This document shows positions 1 through 9,669 of a stretch of DNA of 64,000 nt, one piece after another; positions within the stretch are counted from its first letter, which is position 1; every line of letters begins with the position of its first letter. The DNA is taken from the NCBI GenBank assembly GCA_900549665.1, contig URPH01000001.1:62001-126000 (forward strand), given 5' to 3'. Source of the stretch: an uncultured Lachnospiraceae bacterium. Its GTDB lineage: Bacteria; Bacillota; Clostridia; Lachnospirales; Lachnospiraceae. Under the pieces are notes generated by a model. It made no database searches and was not told the origin of the DNA. It saw only the letters and a program-made list of their open reading frames with translations. A program made the translations under genes and the position numbers.

Positions 1-2916
1 ATCTGCTTCCTCCCCACTGATATACGGACTGATATAGTCATTGTCCGGATCATCCTCTTTGCGGACAGCCTTTTGCAAAGCACCATACTGATACTCGGTG
101 GTAACCAGCTTGTATTTCTTTGCGAAATCCGCACCTGTTACATAATACTGATGTCCGTCACAAAAAGTTGCCTGTGTGATTTCCATCCAGGAGCTTTTAT
201 AGGTACGACCGTCGACATTGGAAACCGGCGAAATACTGATATCCATTAGCTTCATGTCAGCATCTGCATTGATATTTTCTTTATAGGTGTATCTGGTCGA
301 CTCGCCTCCGATAATCGTCATATAACGGTAATCCATGGCAATACTGATATCATTCCTTCTCTTTAAGGATGCCAGGATCACATCAACTGCAGGCTTGGTA
401 CTATCCGGATTTTTCAGCTCACCGATAACAAGGTCATCGGTATTGATATCTGTGCAAAGCCAGTTCATCACAAGACGGTATGTATTTCCGCCGTCCTTTG
501 ATAAATAACGTACTCCGTAATCTTTTTTACAAACCTCTTCCCCACTTCCTCCGGGTTTGAAGTCTTCCGGATTATACGACACAAGCGAGATTGTTTCGCT
601 TCCGTTCTGATAAGATGCTCCCCGAATAGTTTTTATCGTAGCATCCCCATCCAAAGAAATACGATCTCCAACCAATGGATGACCACCACTGACTTGCCGG
701 TTGCCACTCATAAAACAGTTTTTGATCTGCAAAGCAGACGCACTGTCTCCACTTCCGATCAGAGTTCCTGCAAAAGCACCGGAACCGGATGCATGGATAT
801 TGTCTGAATCGATCACTGATTTTTGCAGCGTGACCGTTCCGCTTTTAAGTCCTCCAAGAAGTCCTCCTGCCGATATCCTGCCTTTATAGGCATTGTCTGC
901 ATTGACGTTAACCGCCGAAGCCAGCTCTATGCCTTCATAGGTAGAAGGAACAGCCAGATATCCACATAAACCACCTGCAGAAACCTCCGGATCGATCTGT
1001 AATGTCACCGAAGCATCTGTATAAGTACCGGATTCTGTATATTTTTTTCCATTGGTGATTGCAGGCATGGATGTCCCACCGGTAGGAATCGCATCCACAT
1101 TCTCTGCAGCAGCACTCTTTTCTACCTTATATTTTGAAACACTGGTATCAAGAACTGCTGACGTTTTGGTGTAGGAACAATCCTCATAGTTATCAATCTT
1201 TGTCTGTAACAGCCCTTCTGCTGTTTTTCCTTTGATATCAAAGATTACCTCTCCCGCTGACGTACCGGCGCTTAAGCTGATATTGAAAATGGATGCTCCG
1301 TTATCCTTACCGGCTAAAACACCGGTATATATTTTTGAGGGCAGCCCGGTCAGCGCATCATCAGCCAATACACAGTTCACTTTATTCTGATCCACCGTAT
1401 ACACATAAGAGACCGGTTGTCCCTGCAGGGTGCCCGCCTTGACCTTGGTTACTGTTCCGGTCGTCTTTTTCAGTATATATTCATCATATTCATAGATAAC
1501 CGCCTGCCGGCTGTCGGTCCTCTTATAGTACTGTATATAAGGAGTGATCGTGATCTGAATATCTTTTTTGTTAATATCATGGATCGTATAGGATTTCTTA
1601 TCTTTGTCTGAATATCCGGTACCGGCAGCGGCACTGTTATCCAAAGCTGCTGTCCCATATGTGTCAGTCCGGTTATTAAGCTGATACTCATTGAGTTTGC
1701 TTACAGAGTCACAATTATACTTGTTATCTGTCAGATTTTCCCACCATACAGGCGAAAAATCCGGTACAACAGCAACTGTTGCCGAAGTATCAGCATCTTC
1801 AAAGCTATTCTTACTCCATAAGTCGGATTTGACATCCGGAATTTCTGTATTCAGAAGATTTCCTTCTTTTTCAATCTGGCTTACCGTTCCTGCCTCACCG
1901 GAAGACGCATCCCATGAAAGCGAAATATTCTTTTCATTCAGCATTGTGCCTACGTTTTTTCCATTATTGGGATCTGAGGAATCAGAGGACTGGATCGTTG
2001 CAGCCAGTATTTTATTCAGATCATTTTCAGAAATACTCTTCCCGTCTCCGGCCGTGACAAGAACCTTGTATCTGGTCTCCTGATGGGCATTTTGTGTCAC
2101 TTCCTTGGTGATCGTTTTTTTGGCCGTAATATAATCATAAACACCGGCGTTTGTATCCGTATTTGAATCCTGATTGTCAATCAATGTGACAGGATCGGAT
2201 ACCGTTGCGGTTGTATCACTTTTTAATGTCAGATCAGAATCCGCAACATCAACGACACTTTCCGCAGCACCGATATCTGCCCCGGTTTCAATCTGCATAG
2301 AAGGATTCTCTACATTGATGATCAGATCATGCACCTTCGCGCCGGATGAAAGTGTTCCAAATAAAAAGCCAAAGCTGTTTTCCTCATTCAGAGCCTGAAC
2401 TACAGATGTGGTGGCAGGAAGTGTGATCTGGTAGCCGTTTCCATCCAGTTCTCCCTGAAAAGTTCCTGTTGCATAATTCTGATAAGTAAAGCTTCCATCT
2501 GCACCTTGGGCATCTCTCAATTTGTATGCAACCGATAAATTTCCGGAAAGCTCAATATCATTGGCCAACTTGAATTTCATACCGGGATCATTGTAGGAAG
2601 CCAATCCGCCGAAATTGATCAGCTCATACAGCTGATATTCATTTTTGATCAGGTAATACCCGCCCTCACGCTCATAGATCTGTGCAAGCGGTGCCTCCCC
2701 GCTGCTGTTTTTAACCTCATCGCTGACACCGAGTACAGTCTGATAGGCACCATCAAACGGGCGGTCCACAAGCTGATATGCAGCACTTACATAAACCATT
2801 GCCACAACAGAACAGACTATGACCGCCAAAATACCACTACCGGCAATCACAGCTCTTTTCTTATCCTGTTTCAGCTTCTCTATGCAGTTTGTAAAAAACA
2901 CGTGCAATGCTTTCAT
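1..2916 (-). CDS. Large membrane-anchored surface protein, C-terminus beyond the left edge
   Basis: Reading the minus strand from 2916 to base 1 gives 972 codons with no stop, so the gene is open at the window edge. I chose the ATG at 2916 because AGGA lies 7 nt upstream; an ATG at 2925 lacks a good site. Residues about 20-45 form one hydrophobic helix after a Lys-rich N-terminus, which suggests a type II anchor or uncleaved signal with everything else outside the cell. The rest is Ser/Thr/Asp/Gly-rich with short repeats like GLUG or beta-helix surface proteins (for example ISAGGLLGGLKSGTVTL near residue 680). No catalytic motif was recognised. It starts 36 nt after the AAA+ ATPase gene and is probably the distal part of the same operon. 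It may be the surface platform or adhesin of that system; this is inference. Confidence 0.75.
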   Translation of the reverse strand, partial: MKALHVFFTNCIEKLKQDKKRAVIAGSGILAVIVCSVVAMVYVSAAYQLVDRPFDGAYQTVLGVSDEVKNSSGEAPLAQIYEREGGYYLIKNEYQLYELINFGGLASYNDPGMKFKLANDIELSGNLSVAYKLRDAQGADGSFTYQNYATGTFQGELDGNGYQITLPATTSVVQALNEENSFGFLFGTLSSGAKVHDLIINVENPSMQIETGADIGAAESVVDVADSDLTLKSDTTATVSDPVTLIDNQDSNTDTNAGVYDYITAKKTITKEVTQNAHQETRYKVLVTAGDGKSISENDLNKILAATIQSSDSSDPNNGKNVGTMLNEKNISLSWDASSGEAGTVSQIEKEGNLLNTEIPDVKSDLWSKNSFEDADTSATVAVVPDFSPVWWENLTDNKYNCDSVSKLNEYQLNNRTDTYGTAALDNSAAAGTGYSDKDKKSYTIHDINKKDIQITITPYIQYYKRTDSRQAVIYEYDEYILKKTTGTVTKVKAGTLQGQPVSYVYTVDQNKVNCVLADDALTGLPSKIYTGVLAGKDNGASIFNISLSAGTSAGEVIFDIKGKTAEGLLQTKIDNYEDCSYTKTSAVLDTSVSKYKVEKSAAAENVDAIPTGGTSMPAITNGKKYTESGTYTDASVTLQIDPEVSAGGLCGYLAVPSTYEGIELASAVNVNADNAYKGRISAGGLLGGLKSGTVTLQKSVIDSDNIHASGSGAFAGTLIGSGDSASALQIKNCFMSGNRQVSGGHPLVGDRISLDGDATIKTIRGASYQNGSETISLVSYNPEDFKPGGSGEEVCKKDYGVRYLSKDGGNTYRLVMNWLCTDINTDDLVIGELKNPDSTKPAVDVILASLKRRNDISIAMDYRYMTIIGGESTRYTYKENINADADMKLMDISISPVSNVDGRTYKSSWMEITQATFCDGHQYYVTGADFAKKYKLVTTEYQYGALQKAVRKEDDPDNDYISPYISGEEAD

Positions 2917-2951
2917 ATGTTTCATCCTGACTAATGATTGTTATTTAGGAT

Positions 2952-4625
2952 CTATTCAGAGCAGTATGCCCGAAACAGATCTGTCTGAGCCTTTGAAAGA
3001 CTTTTTCCCACCTTGGCATATTCATTGGACACAGCCTGTAATATATGCTTCATACTGATGGGTTCACTTTTTGCCATTGCCATATAGGCACTGTGCAGGG
3101 CAGCGTTTTTAATTGCCGCTCCCGATAATTCAAACGCCTGGGAAAGAGCCAGTGCATCAAAATCATCATTGATTTCTGCTTCCTTTGGAAAGATGCTTTC
3201 CCAAAGCTGTCTTCTCAATTCGACATCCGGCAACGGAAAATGGACCATATAAGATATCCTGCGCCGGAATGCTTCATCAAAATTTTGAAGAAGATTGGTC
3301 GCCAGTATGGATACTCCGTTATATTGCTCTATCCGCTGCAGCAGATATGCAGTCTCTGCATTGGAATAACGGTCCTGGGCATCCGATACATCACTTCTTT
3401 TGGAAAAGACCGCATCTGCCTCATCAAACAAAAGTACACATTCTTTCTTTTCTGCGGCATCAAAGACCTTTCCGATATTTTTTTGTGTTTCTCCAATATA
3501 TTTACTGATCAGCTGGGATAAATCCACCCGGTAAAGCGGCATCCCAAGCGCATTGGCCATTACTCCGGCCGCCATCGTTTTGCCGGTTCCCGGAGCTCCG
3601 TAAAACAAAATACTCATACCGTTTCCATAACTGTATTTTGAGGAAAATCCCCATTCCGAAAGCACTCGCGCCCGGACTGAGATCATATCGCAGATATCCC
3701 TAAGCTGCCCGGACTGATACGCCGGAAGCTTCAGATCCTCAAAGCCAAGTCTGGTTTTTAATACATTCATCCATACCAGACTTTCACCTGTTTTTTCCCG
3801 GTCATCCATATGGACCGTACGGTACAGGTAACCGGTATCCTTGAGTGGAAGCTTCTGCAGGTCGATCACAACCGCAGTTACCGATAAATATCCGGAAAGC
3901 CGGTTGAGCAGAGAATAATCGGCATACTGCATATCCACACATACAAAAGCCCCATACAGCATGGCACATTCGATAAGCTCCAACTGCTCCCGCTGAGAAT
4001 AACGGTATCCTGTGATACATACCCACAAAACCGGCATCCCGATATCGGACAGAACCATCTCCAGGATACGGTATCCTGCATTTTCATCCTCTCCATCCAG
4101 AACCAGAGCTTCCGGATTTTCAGGCGGTTGCTGCATGACCCTCTTTATAAAGGTCCTTGCCTGTTCCATGGCAAGACCGGATACACTGCTTTTTACTTCC
4201 TCCAAAAAATGAAAATCCATTCCTTCCGGAAGTACCGGCTTTCTTCCTTCGATAAAAGAAACAAAAACCGGAGACAGGAAAAGCCGATCATCCTTTTGTA
4301 CAAAACAAAGCGCCGGACTTTTCCGGTAGGAGCTTACAAGATTAACAGATAAAATCCTGTACGCTTCACTTATATGCAGCGGCATCCCCGTCTGCAGTCT
4401 GACATATAGCAAAACAACTGCCAGCAGCTTTTCTTCATCGGATAATTCCAGAATACGGAATGCTTCCGCAGCATAGAAAAATCCCATTTCTTCTGTTGCG
4501 CCATCTAAAATATCCTGCAGCTCCTCTATCCACAATATGTAATTTTCTTCCAGTACATGCAGATTTTCATAAACCTTTTTTCCAAGGCATATCAATCGTA
4601 CATTGTTTTTTTCCAAAATTTCCAT
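2952..4625 (-). CDS. AAA+ ATPase, Afp15/Cdc48-like, degenerate first module
   Basis: This 557-residue protein has a C-terminal AAA+ module: Walker A GAPGTGKT at about 343-350, Walker B LLFDEAD at about 399-405, sensor 1 LATNLLQNF, and an RRR arginine-finger region near 455. A preceding region (about 150-300) looks like an AAA fold without a Walker A. The C-terminal module closely resembles that of the 738-aa ATPase encoded upstream, so the two are paralogues. Such ATPases are found next to extracellular contractile injection systems (Afp15-like). The start overlaps the stop of the YbjN-like gene by one base (TAATG), which implies translational coupling. The two ATPases could form a mixed ring, or this one may be a specialised partner with one active site per subunit (inference). 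Confidence 0.85.
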   Translation of the reverse strand: MEILEKNNVRLICLGKKVYENLHVLEENYILWIEELQDILDGATEEMGFFYAAEAFRILELSDEEKLLAVVLLYVRLQTGMPLHISEAYRILSVNLVSSYRKSPALCFVQKDDRLFLSPVFVSFIEGRKPVLPEGMDFHFLEEVKSSVSGLAMEQARTFIKRVMQQPPENPEALVLDGEDENAGYRILEMVLSDIGMPVLWVCITGYRYSQREQLELIECAMLYGAFVCVDMQYADYSLLNRLSGYLSVTAVVIDLQKLPLKDTGYLYRTVHMDDREKTGESLVWMNVLKTRLGFEDLKLPAYQSGQLRDICDMISVRARVLSEWGFSSKYSYGNGMSILFYGAPGTGKTMAAGVMANALGMPLYRVDLSQLISKYIGETQKNIGKVFDAAEKKECVLLFDEADAVFSKRSDVSDAQDRYSNAETAYLLQRIEQYNGVSILATNLLQNFDEAFRRRISYMVHFPLPDVELRRQLWESIFPKEAEINDDFDALALSQAFELSGAAIKNAALHSAYMAMAKSEPISMKHILQAVSNEYAKVGKSLSKAQTDLFRAYCSE

Positions 4626-5125
4626 TATAGTTTTTCGAAGGCTTCCTTTACCTCTTCATATATCATTCCAAAGTTAATAATGGTTTCACCGACAACCCCT
4701 TCATCAAAGGGCGCATCATCAGCAGATGCAATAAGTGCTTTATACTGTATCTGACAAGTCTCATCCCCGTCCTCTTTTGAATAAAAGAAGCTGCCTGTAA
4801 ATGCTTTTCTGTTCCATTCATTTAAAAGCTTCAATATCGAAAGTTCATCCTTATCCTCAAGTTCTGCCGGGATTTGTGTATAAAGCATTAAATACTTGGT
4901 ATAAACCTCTTCCTCCGGCAGCTGTATGATACGGCCGATCAAAACCCGTTCCAGTTCTTCCATGGTCTGTGCCGGTCCATCCTTTCCAGGAAATTCGACA
5001 AGCAGAAGCTTATCTTCACCTTCCTCCGCGGCATCTATAACCTCGGCAGATAGATCGATATCATTTAAAAAAGCCGCCAGACTTTCCAATTCATTCTGTT
5101 TTTGCTGTAATGTCAGAAATGCCAT
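4625..5125 (-). CDS. YbjN-domain, secretion-chaperone-like protein
   Basis: This is a 166-residue acidic protein. The C-terminal half (about 90-160) matches the YbjN pattern: a helix with LLNEWNRKAFTG, a strand with FFYSKEDGDE, then a terminal helix after an FDEGVVGET segment. YbjN has the fold of type III secretion chaperones, and small acidic members often sit beside effectors or secretion ATPases. AGGAAAGGA precedes the ATG by 7 nt. It lies 18 nt after the 760-aa candidate effector and is coupled to the second AAA+ gene. A role as chaperone for the large protein before ATPase handling is a reasonable inference. No signal peptide is seen, so it is cytoplasmic. Confidence 0.65.
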   Translation of the reverse strand: MAFLTLQQKQNELESLAAFLNDIDLSAEVIDAAEEGEDKLLLVEFPGKDGPAQTMEELERVLIGRIIQLPEEEVYTKYLMLYTQIPAELEDKDELSILKLLNEWNRKAFTGSFFYSKEDGDETCQIQYKALIASADDAPFDEGVVGETIINFGMIYEEVKEAFEKL

Positions 5126-5143
5126 GCTGTTTTCCTTTCCTGA

Positions 5144-7426
5144 TTAATTTCCTTCCTGCGAAAATGCAGCAGACAGGGAGGCTATGATCTCTTCGCGTGA
5201 CTCCGCACTCCGGATGCTTGAAACCTTCATATCTGATCCGCGTCTTACACCGACAATATAGTCAAAATCATTTTTAACCTTGGAAATCACGTAGTCCTTT
5301 GTATCCGGGCCTGCTTTCTCATCTGAACCGGTGATCCAGTTTTCGTTTTCCTTCATGATAGAAGCTAACACATCCATTTTTTCATAAAGTGCCGTTCCCA
5401 TTTCATTGCGGACATAGGCCTTGTTCTTTCCTCTCTGGGAATGCTTCTCCAGTCTGGAATTGACCAGACCTCCTGCCTTTTTGCTCACCTCAGCCAGACC
5501 TGCCACTGTTTTGATAACAGTACTTGTGATTACCAGTCCACCGCCTCCGGCAGCACCCACACCGGTTGCGGCGCAGATCTCTCCCGAAAGCTTTATAACA
5601 TTTCCCGCAAGCTTTGCAGTACTGTTTACACTGTCAAAGCCATTGGATCGAATCTTCAGGTTCTGACGGTGAGCCAGTTCATTTTCAACCTCATATTCAT
5701 TCAGGATATCCAGGGCTTCCATTGCATGTATCTTGCTTTTGTATGCGGCATTATAGGCAGCCGGCTGCGCTCCGGCCGGATTATTCTGTGCCTTCTCGCG
5801 TTCTTCTTTTTTTACTCTCCACATATGCTCTGCCAGTTTTTGATTGACAGCCGAAAAACCGGTTGCGGCATTTTCTTTATGTTTGCGGTGTAAAAAACCG
5901 GTATCTACCCTGTTCATAAAACGGGTGATCGCATTGCGTCCCTGATATTGGTTGGCCGCAACTTCCTCATCACTCTTGGCAATCTGCATCTGTGCGCCGA
6001 CCTTACTAAGAAGCTCCCGCCGTTTGTTCAGGATGCCCTTTTGGGAAAAATCATCCAGCGTAAACAATGCAGCATCCGCTTTACTCTCTTCTCTTTTTTC
6101 CAGTTTTTCTCTTTTATTTTTCAGGCGGTTTTTCAGCTTTACCATCGAATCGGACACCACCATCCGGTACTTTCCGGCAAAAAACACCTCCATGGAAGCC
6201 TTTGCAACTCCCCCTGCATTCTGCAGGAGTGAAATACAGGTTCCCAAAAACGGAACCATGCTGATAAACGGTCCGGTTCCATCAACAATGCCACCGATCA
6301 GATCCAGAAATTTTTCAAAACCGCCCCTGATCCGTAATACTTTTTCCTGTCTGTCCATCAAAGCCTTGTTTTTTACTACGGAAACAATTTCCATGATTAT
6401 CTCTATGATCGTCTTTACCACATTAAAAGCAGCAAGCCCACAGCCAAGTCCCTCTGAAACACCAAATTCCAGCCCCTGAATTTTGGGCGGATCGGCATTG
6501 ATCTTATTGCAATTTTTTAATTCCGCAAGCTTCTTATCAAGGCTTTTCCGATCCGATACACAATCTTTAATATCCGAATAATTTGAGAATATGCTGGAAG
6601 TCCATTCTTCAATCTTTAAAAGGAAGCCCCCAACCTTTTGACCAATGGAAAGTCCTCTTTTGATATTTTGTCTGGCCTTCTCATGCTTTTTAGGTGTCGT
6701 CTGAGCCTGCTTAAGGGCCTGTACTTCTTTCTCTAAATCCGCCTCTTTGTTTTCTTCCTGCTGTTTTCTTAAATTTTCTTTTCCGCCTTCATCCTGCTCT
6801 TGATCAAGTGCCTGCTGATTTTTCTGCTGCAGAGAATCCATCGCCCGCGCATACAGTTCACGTCTTGCATTGCCGACTTCACCGACATGCATGACCATGT
6901 CATAAACACTCTTATGATTTTTTACCAGTTCGCGTACTTCCTGCTTTGTGGCAAATTTCCGGCTTACCACTTCGGACAGATCACCAATATCTTTTGCAAC
7001 CTGTTCAGACGGAGCTGCTCCCATGATCTTTTGCCGGTCCTCTTTATCAAAAGCATCGGCAACCGCTTCGTCCTCCGATTTCACATTGGATTCCATCTGT
7101 GTCACCGCATCAATCAGCGAATGTTTATTTTTGGCTTTTTTCCATTCATCCATTTTGCTTCTGCACTCAGCATAAAAGCTGTTGCGGACTGACACACGGT
7201 GTTTCACTCTTTTTTCCTGTTCCGGTGTTTTTCCCCCGCCGGCTGCCGTGGCACTACTCTGACCGGTCGTACTCTCTGCGACCTTAGAAGCCTCCTGTGA
7301 CGGACGCAAAGCTGTCTTTTGCTGTTGACCGGAACCTTTTGTAGTTGTTCTTCCAAACAGTTTCCTAAACAATCCCTGTTCCTTTTGTGGTTGTTGTGTC
7401 TTCTGCTGTGTCTGTTGTAGTGGCAT
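5144..7426 (-). CDS. 760-aa helical protein, candidate effector with hydrophobic pore-like segments
   Basis: I do not recognise a named family. The N-terminus (1-80) is a low-complexity Gln/Thr/Ser/Lys tail starting MPLQQTQQKTQQPQ, like disordered loading tails. Residues 80-260 are charged and helical with a coiled-coil-like Gln/Glu/Lys stretch. Two hydrophobic Gly/Ala-rich zones follow, one near 330-420 (EIIMEIVSVV, GTGPFISMVPFLG) and one near 620-650 (ATGVGAAGGGGLVITS). There is no signal peptide. Paired hairpin-like hydrophobic segments in a soluble polar protein are typical of pore-forming toxins and injected effectors. GGGGAAG sits 7 nt before the ATG. It is flanked by an ATPase gene and a YbjN-like chaperone gene in the same operon, so payload is the leading idea; a structural scaffold is the alternative. 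Confidence 0.6.
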   Translation of the reverse strand: MPLQQTQQKTQQPQKEQGLFRKLFGRTTTKGSGQQQKTALRPSQEASKVAESTTGQSSATAAGGGKTPEQEKRVKHRVSVRNSFYAECRSKMDEWKKAKNKHSLIDAVTQMESNVKSEDEAVADAFDKEDRQKIMGAAPSEQVAKDIGDLSEVVSRKFATKQEVRELVKNHKSVYDMVMHVGEVGNARRELYARAMDSLQQKNQQALDQEQDEGGKENLRKQQEENKEADLEKEVQALKQAQTTPKKHEKARQNIKRGLSIGQKVGGFLLKIEEWTSSIFSNYSDIKDCVSDRKSLDKKLAELKNCNKINADPPKIQGLEFGVSEGLGCGLAAFNVVKTIIEIIMEIVSVVKNKALMDRQEKVLRIRGGFEKFLDLIGGIVDGTGPFISMVPFLGTCISLLQNAGGVAKASMEVFFAGKYRMVVSDSMVKLKNRLKNKREKLEKREESKADAALFTLDDFSQKGILNKRRELLSKVGAQMQIAKSDEEVAANQYQGRNAITRFMNRVDTGFLHRKHKENAATGFSAVNQKLAEHMWRVKKEEREKAQNNPAGAQPAAYNAAYKSKIHAMEALDILNEYEVENELAHRQNLKIRSNGFDSVNSTAKLAGNVIKLSGEICAATGVGAAGGGGLVITSTVIKTVAGLAEVSKKAGGLVNSRLEKHSQRGKNKAYVRNEMGTALYEKMDVLASIMKENENWITGSDEKAGPDTKDYVISKVKNDFDYIVGVRRGSDMKVSSIRSAESREEIIASLSAAFSQEGN

Positions 7427-7452
7427 ATTATCACTTCCCCTTTATAAAGTCC

Positions 7453-9669
7453 TTAATCTATGTCCTCAACCAGATCATAATAACCGCCAAAATCCGATGC
7501 GATCATATTCTTTCCGATTTTACTGTTTTCCCTCTTCATAGCCTTAAAAATATCTGTCATTTCAACAGCCCGCTTTTCGGGAGCCGCACAAAAAGCGGCA
7601 GCCAGAGCAATATTTTTGATCTGACTTCCGGTCAGCTTAAACTGTGATGCCAGAAATACATAATCGAGATCTTCGACCGGCAGCTGTTTGGGAAAAACAT
7701 GCTCCCAGATTTCCAGTCTCTGATCCACATCCGGAAACGGAAATTCAATGACAAATTGAAATCTTCTCATAAATGCAGCATCAAAGTTCTGAAGCAGATT
7801 GGTCGCCAGTATAATGACCCCTTCGTATTCTTCGATTTTCTGTAACAGATAGGCTGTGCTTGCATTTGCATATTTATCCTGGGAATCCTTTACTTCAGAA
7901 CGCTTGCCAAACAATACATCAGCCTCATCAAAAAATAAAACGCTCTGACTCTTTCTGCCCTGCTCAAAAATCTCACCAAGCTTTTTTTCAGATTCTCCGA
8001 CATATTTTGACATGACCTTCGCCATATCAACCTTGTAAAGTTCCAGTCCCAGCTCCTTTGCAAGCACCTGTGCTCCCATCGTCTTTCCGGTTCCCGGCGG
8101 TCCGTAAAAGATCATGCTTGTTCCTTTTCCATAAGCAATCTTTTTGTGAAATCCCCATTCATCAAACACCTGTGTCCAATAACGAACTCTGTTGACCGCA
8201 TCCCGTAAAAGGCGCTTTTGTGCAGCCGGAAGTACCAGATCTTCAAAATTATGGATGGTACTGATCTTGACGGCATCCTTCTTTAAGGTGTGGCCAAGCT
8301 GCCTGTGGCAGGCTTCATTTAACATATCAAAATCCGTTTTATCCAGAGCCTCTCCCTGCATCTGTAAAACGGCATCTTCAACACTGTTTTTGATTGAACC
8401 CGGTGTCAGAACATATCGCGCGGGAAAGATATCCAGATATTGTATGAGTTCTTTTTCATCAATTCCCAGCTCTTTTTGCCATTTTTTTAAATAAAATTCC
8501 CAGATCACCGATCTTTCCGCTGCAGAGTTTTTATCAAGTTGGATCTGTATGATTTTATAGTCGGTACGCGACAGCCTGTCAGACAGTCTGTCCAAACCTT
8601 CTGAGAGAGTAAATCCAAAAAAATCAAAATACTGTTCCATCTGCCATTCTACAGACTCTAAAGCGGCAAAGCTCTCATCGGAGTCATCAAAATCCGTAAA
8701 TGCCACAAATGCATCTCCCTGTAACAGGGCCTCCAATGCAATTTCCCTTATGTATTCCTCCATATTTCCTGTTTTCAGCTCAGCGGTAAATCTGGCACTG
8801 TCAATCATCATAATCGGCCTGCGCTTTTCCCGGCAGTATTCTCTAAGCAGCGTTTTCCTGCCACTTCCCGTTTCTCCTGTCAAAAACAGGATCTCTTTGG
8901 GTGCTAAGTCTTCACACATCCGATCTATTCTGACAAGCAGATCTTTTTTTATGGGCAATGCCTGCGCTTCCCTTTTCGGATAACAGATCGTCATAAAATC
9001 CTGTAAATGTGTATTCGGGCTTCCGATATCCCATAAAAAAGGAACTACACGTTCCGACAGCTGAAGCCCAAGATGCAGACCGGGCTGTCTGTTTGCAGAA
9101 AATTCACCGGTAAACAAAAGGGAAAATCCCTGAAAACGCTCCACAAAATGCCGGCTCCAAAACTTTCTTTCAACCGGATCCAGCGTAAAGATACGTATCA
9201 CAAGCTCCGGGGTCGGATATTCCATATCATAGTCATCCGATAAAAGTGCAAAAATTCTTTTAAAATCAGAGCTATAGGATGCCGCAAATGAAAATAAAAC
9301 CAGCAGCTTTTCAAATGTATCCAGCCCAAATAACCGGAACAAATAATAAACCGGAATCATGTGACCGTTTTCTATTTGCCCAATCCCCTCTTCTTCTATC
9401 TGCTCCAGACGGGATAAAAGAAATGTCATCTGTTGCTGATACTGCAGCATCGTTTCTTTTGTAAATCCGCATTCACCTATTCTGTTTAATTCTTCCCGAT
9501 AATTGATCTTATCCCGTATCCGGCTGATACTGCCATTTTCGGCTAACACCACTGCATGATCCGAATATAACTGCAGCATATCCTTCAAAACCTGAAAAAT
9601 ACGATCATATGTAATTTCCAAAAACAGATCATTATCAGCTATTTTCATCCTGGTTGTCATCTTCTCCAT
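7453..9669 (-). CDS. AAA+ ATPase of the eCIS-associated (Afp15-like) type
   Basis: This 738-residue protein has three parts. The N-terminal region (about 100-165) carries the pattern FGLDTFEKLLVLFSFA and LFALLSDD-like text seen in the winged-helix region of eCIS ATPases. A first AAA module follows with a shifted Walker A, GETGSGRKT at 265-273. A second, canonical module has GPPGTGKT at 523-530, FFDEAD near 579-584, sensor LATNLLQNF, and MRR near 634. Known relatives sit in contractile-injection gene clusters and are thought to help assembly or disassembly. The ORF overlaps the end of the preceding gene by 35 nt. Starts at 9669, 9660 and 9648 are all possible and none has an ideal ribosome site. 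The paralogue at 2952-4625 shares the C-terminal module. Confidence 0.85.
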   Translation of the reverse strand: MEKMTTRMKIADNDLFLEITYDRIFQVLKDMLQLYSDHAVVLAENGSISRIRDKINYREELNRIGECGFTKETMLQYQQQMTFLLSRLEQIEEEGIGQIENGHMIPVYYLFRLFGLDTFEKLLVLFSFAASYSSDFKRIFALLSDDYDMEYPTPELVIRIFTLDPVERKFWSRHFVERFQGFSLLFTGEFSANRQPGLHLGLQLSERVVPFLWDIGSPNTHLQDFMTICYPKREAQALPIKKDLLVRIDRMCEDLAPKEILFLTGETGSGRKTLLREYCREKRRPIMMIDSARFTAELKTGNMEEYIREIALEALLQGDAFVAFTDFDDSDESFAALESVEWQMEQYFDFFGFTLSEGLDRLSDRLSRTDYKIIQIQLDKNSAAERSVIWEFYLKKWQKELGIDEKELIQYLDIFPARYVLTPGSIKNSVEDAVLQMQGEALDKTDFDMLNEACHRQLGHTLKKDAVKISTIHNFEDLVLPAAQKRLLRDAVNRVRYWTQVFDEWGFHKKIAYGKGTSMIFYGPPGTGKTMGAQVLAKELGLELYKVDMAKVMSKYVGESEKKLGEIFEQGRKSQSVLFFDEADVLFGKRSEVKDSQDKYANASTAYLLQKIEEYEGVIILATNLLQNFDAAFMRRFQFVIEFPFPDVDQRLEIWEHVFPKQLPVEDLDYVFLASQFKLTGSQIKNIALAAAFCAAPEKRAVEMTDIFKAMKRENSKIGKNMIASDFGGYYDLVEDID

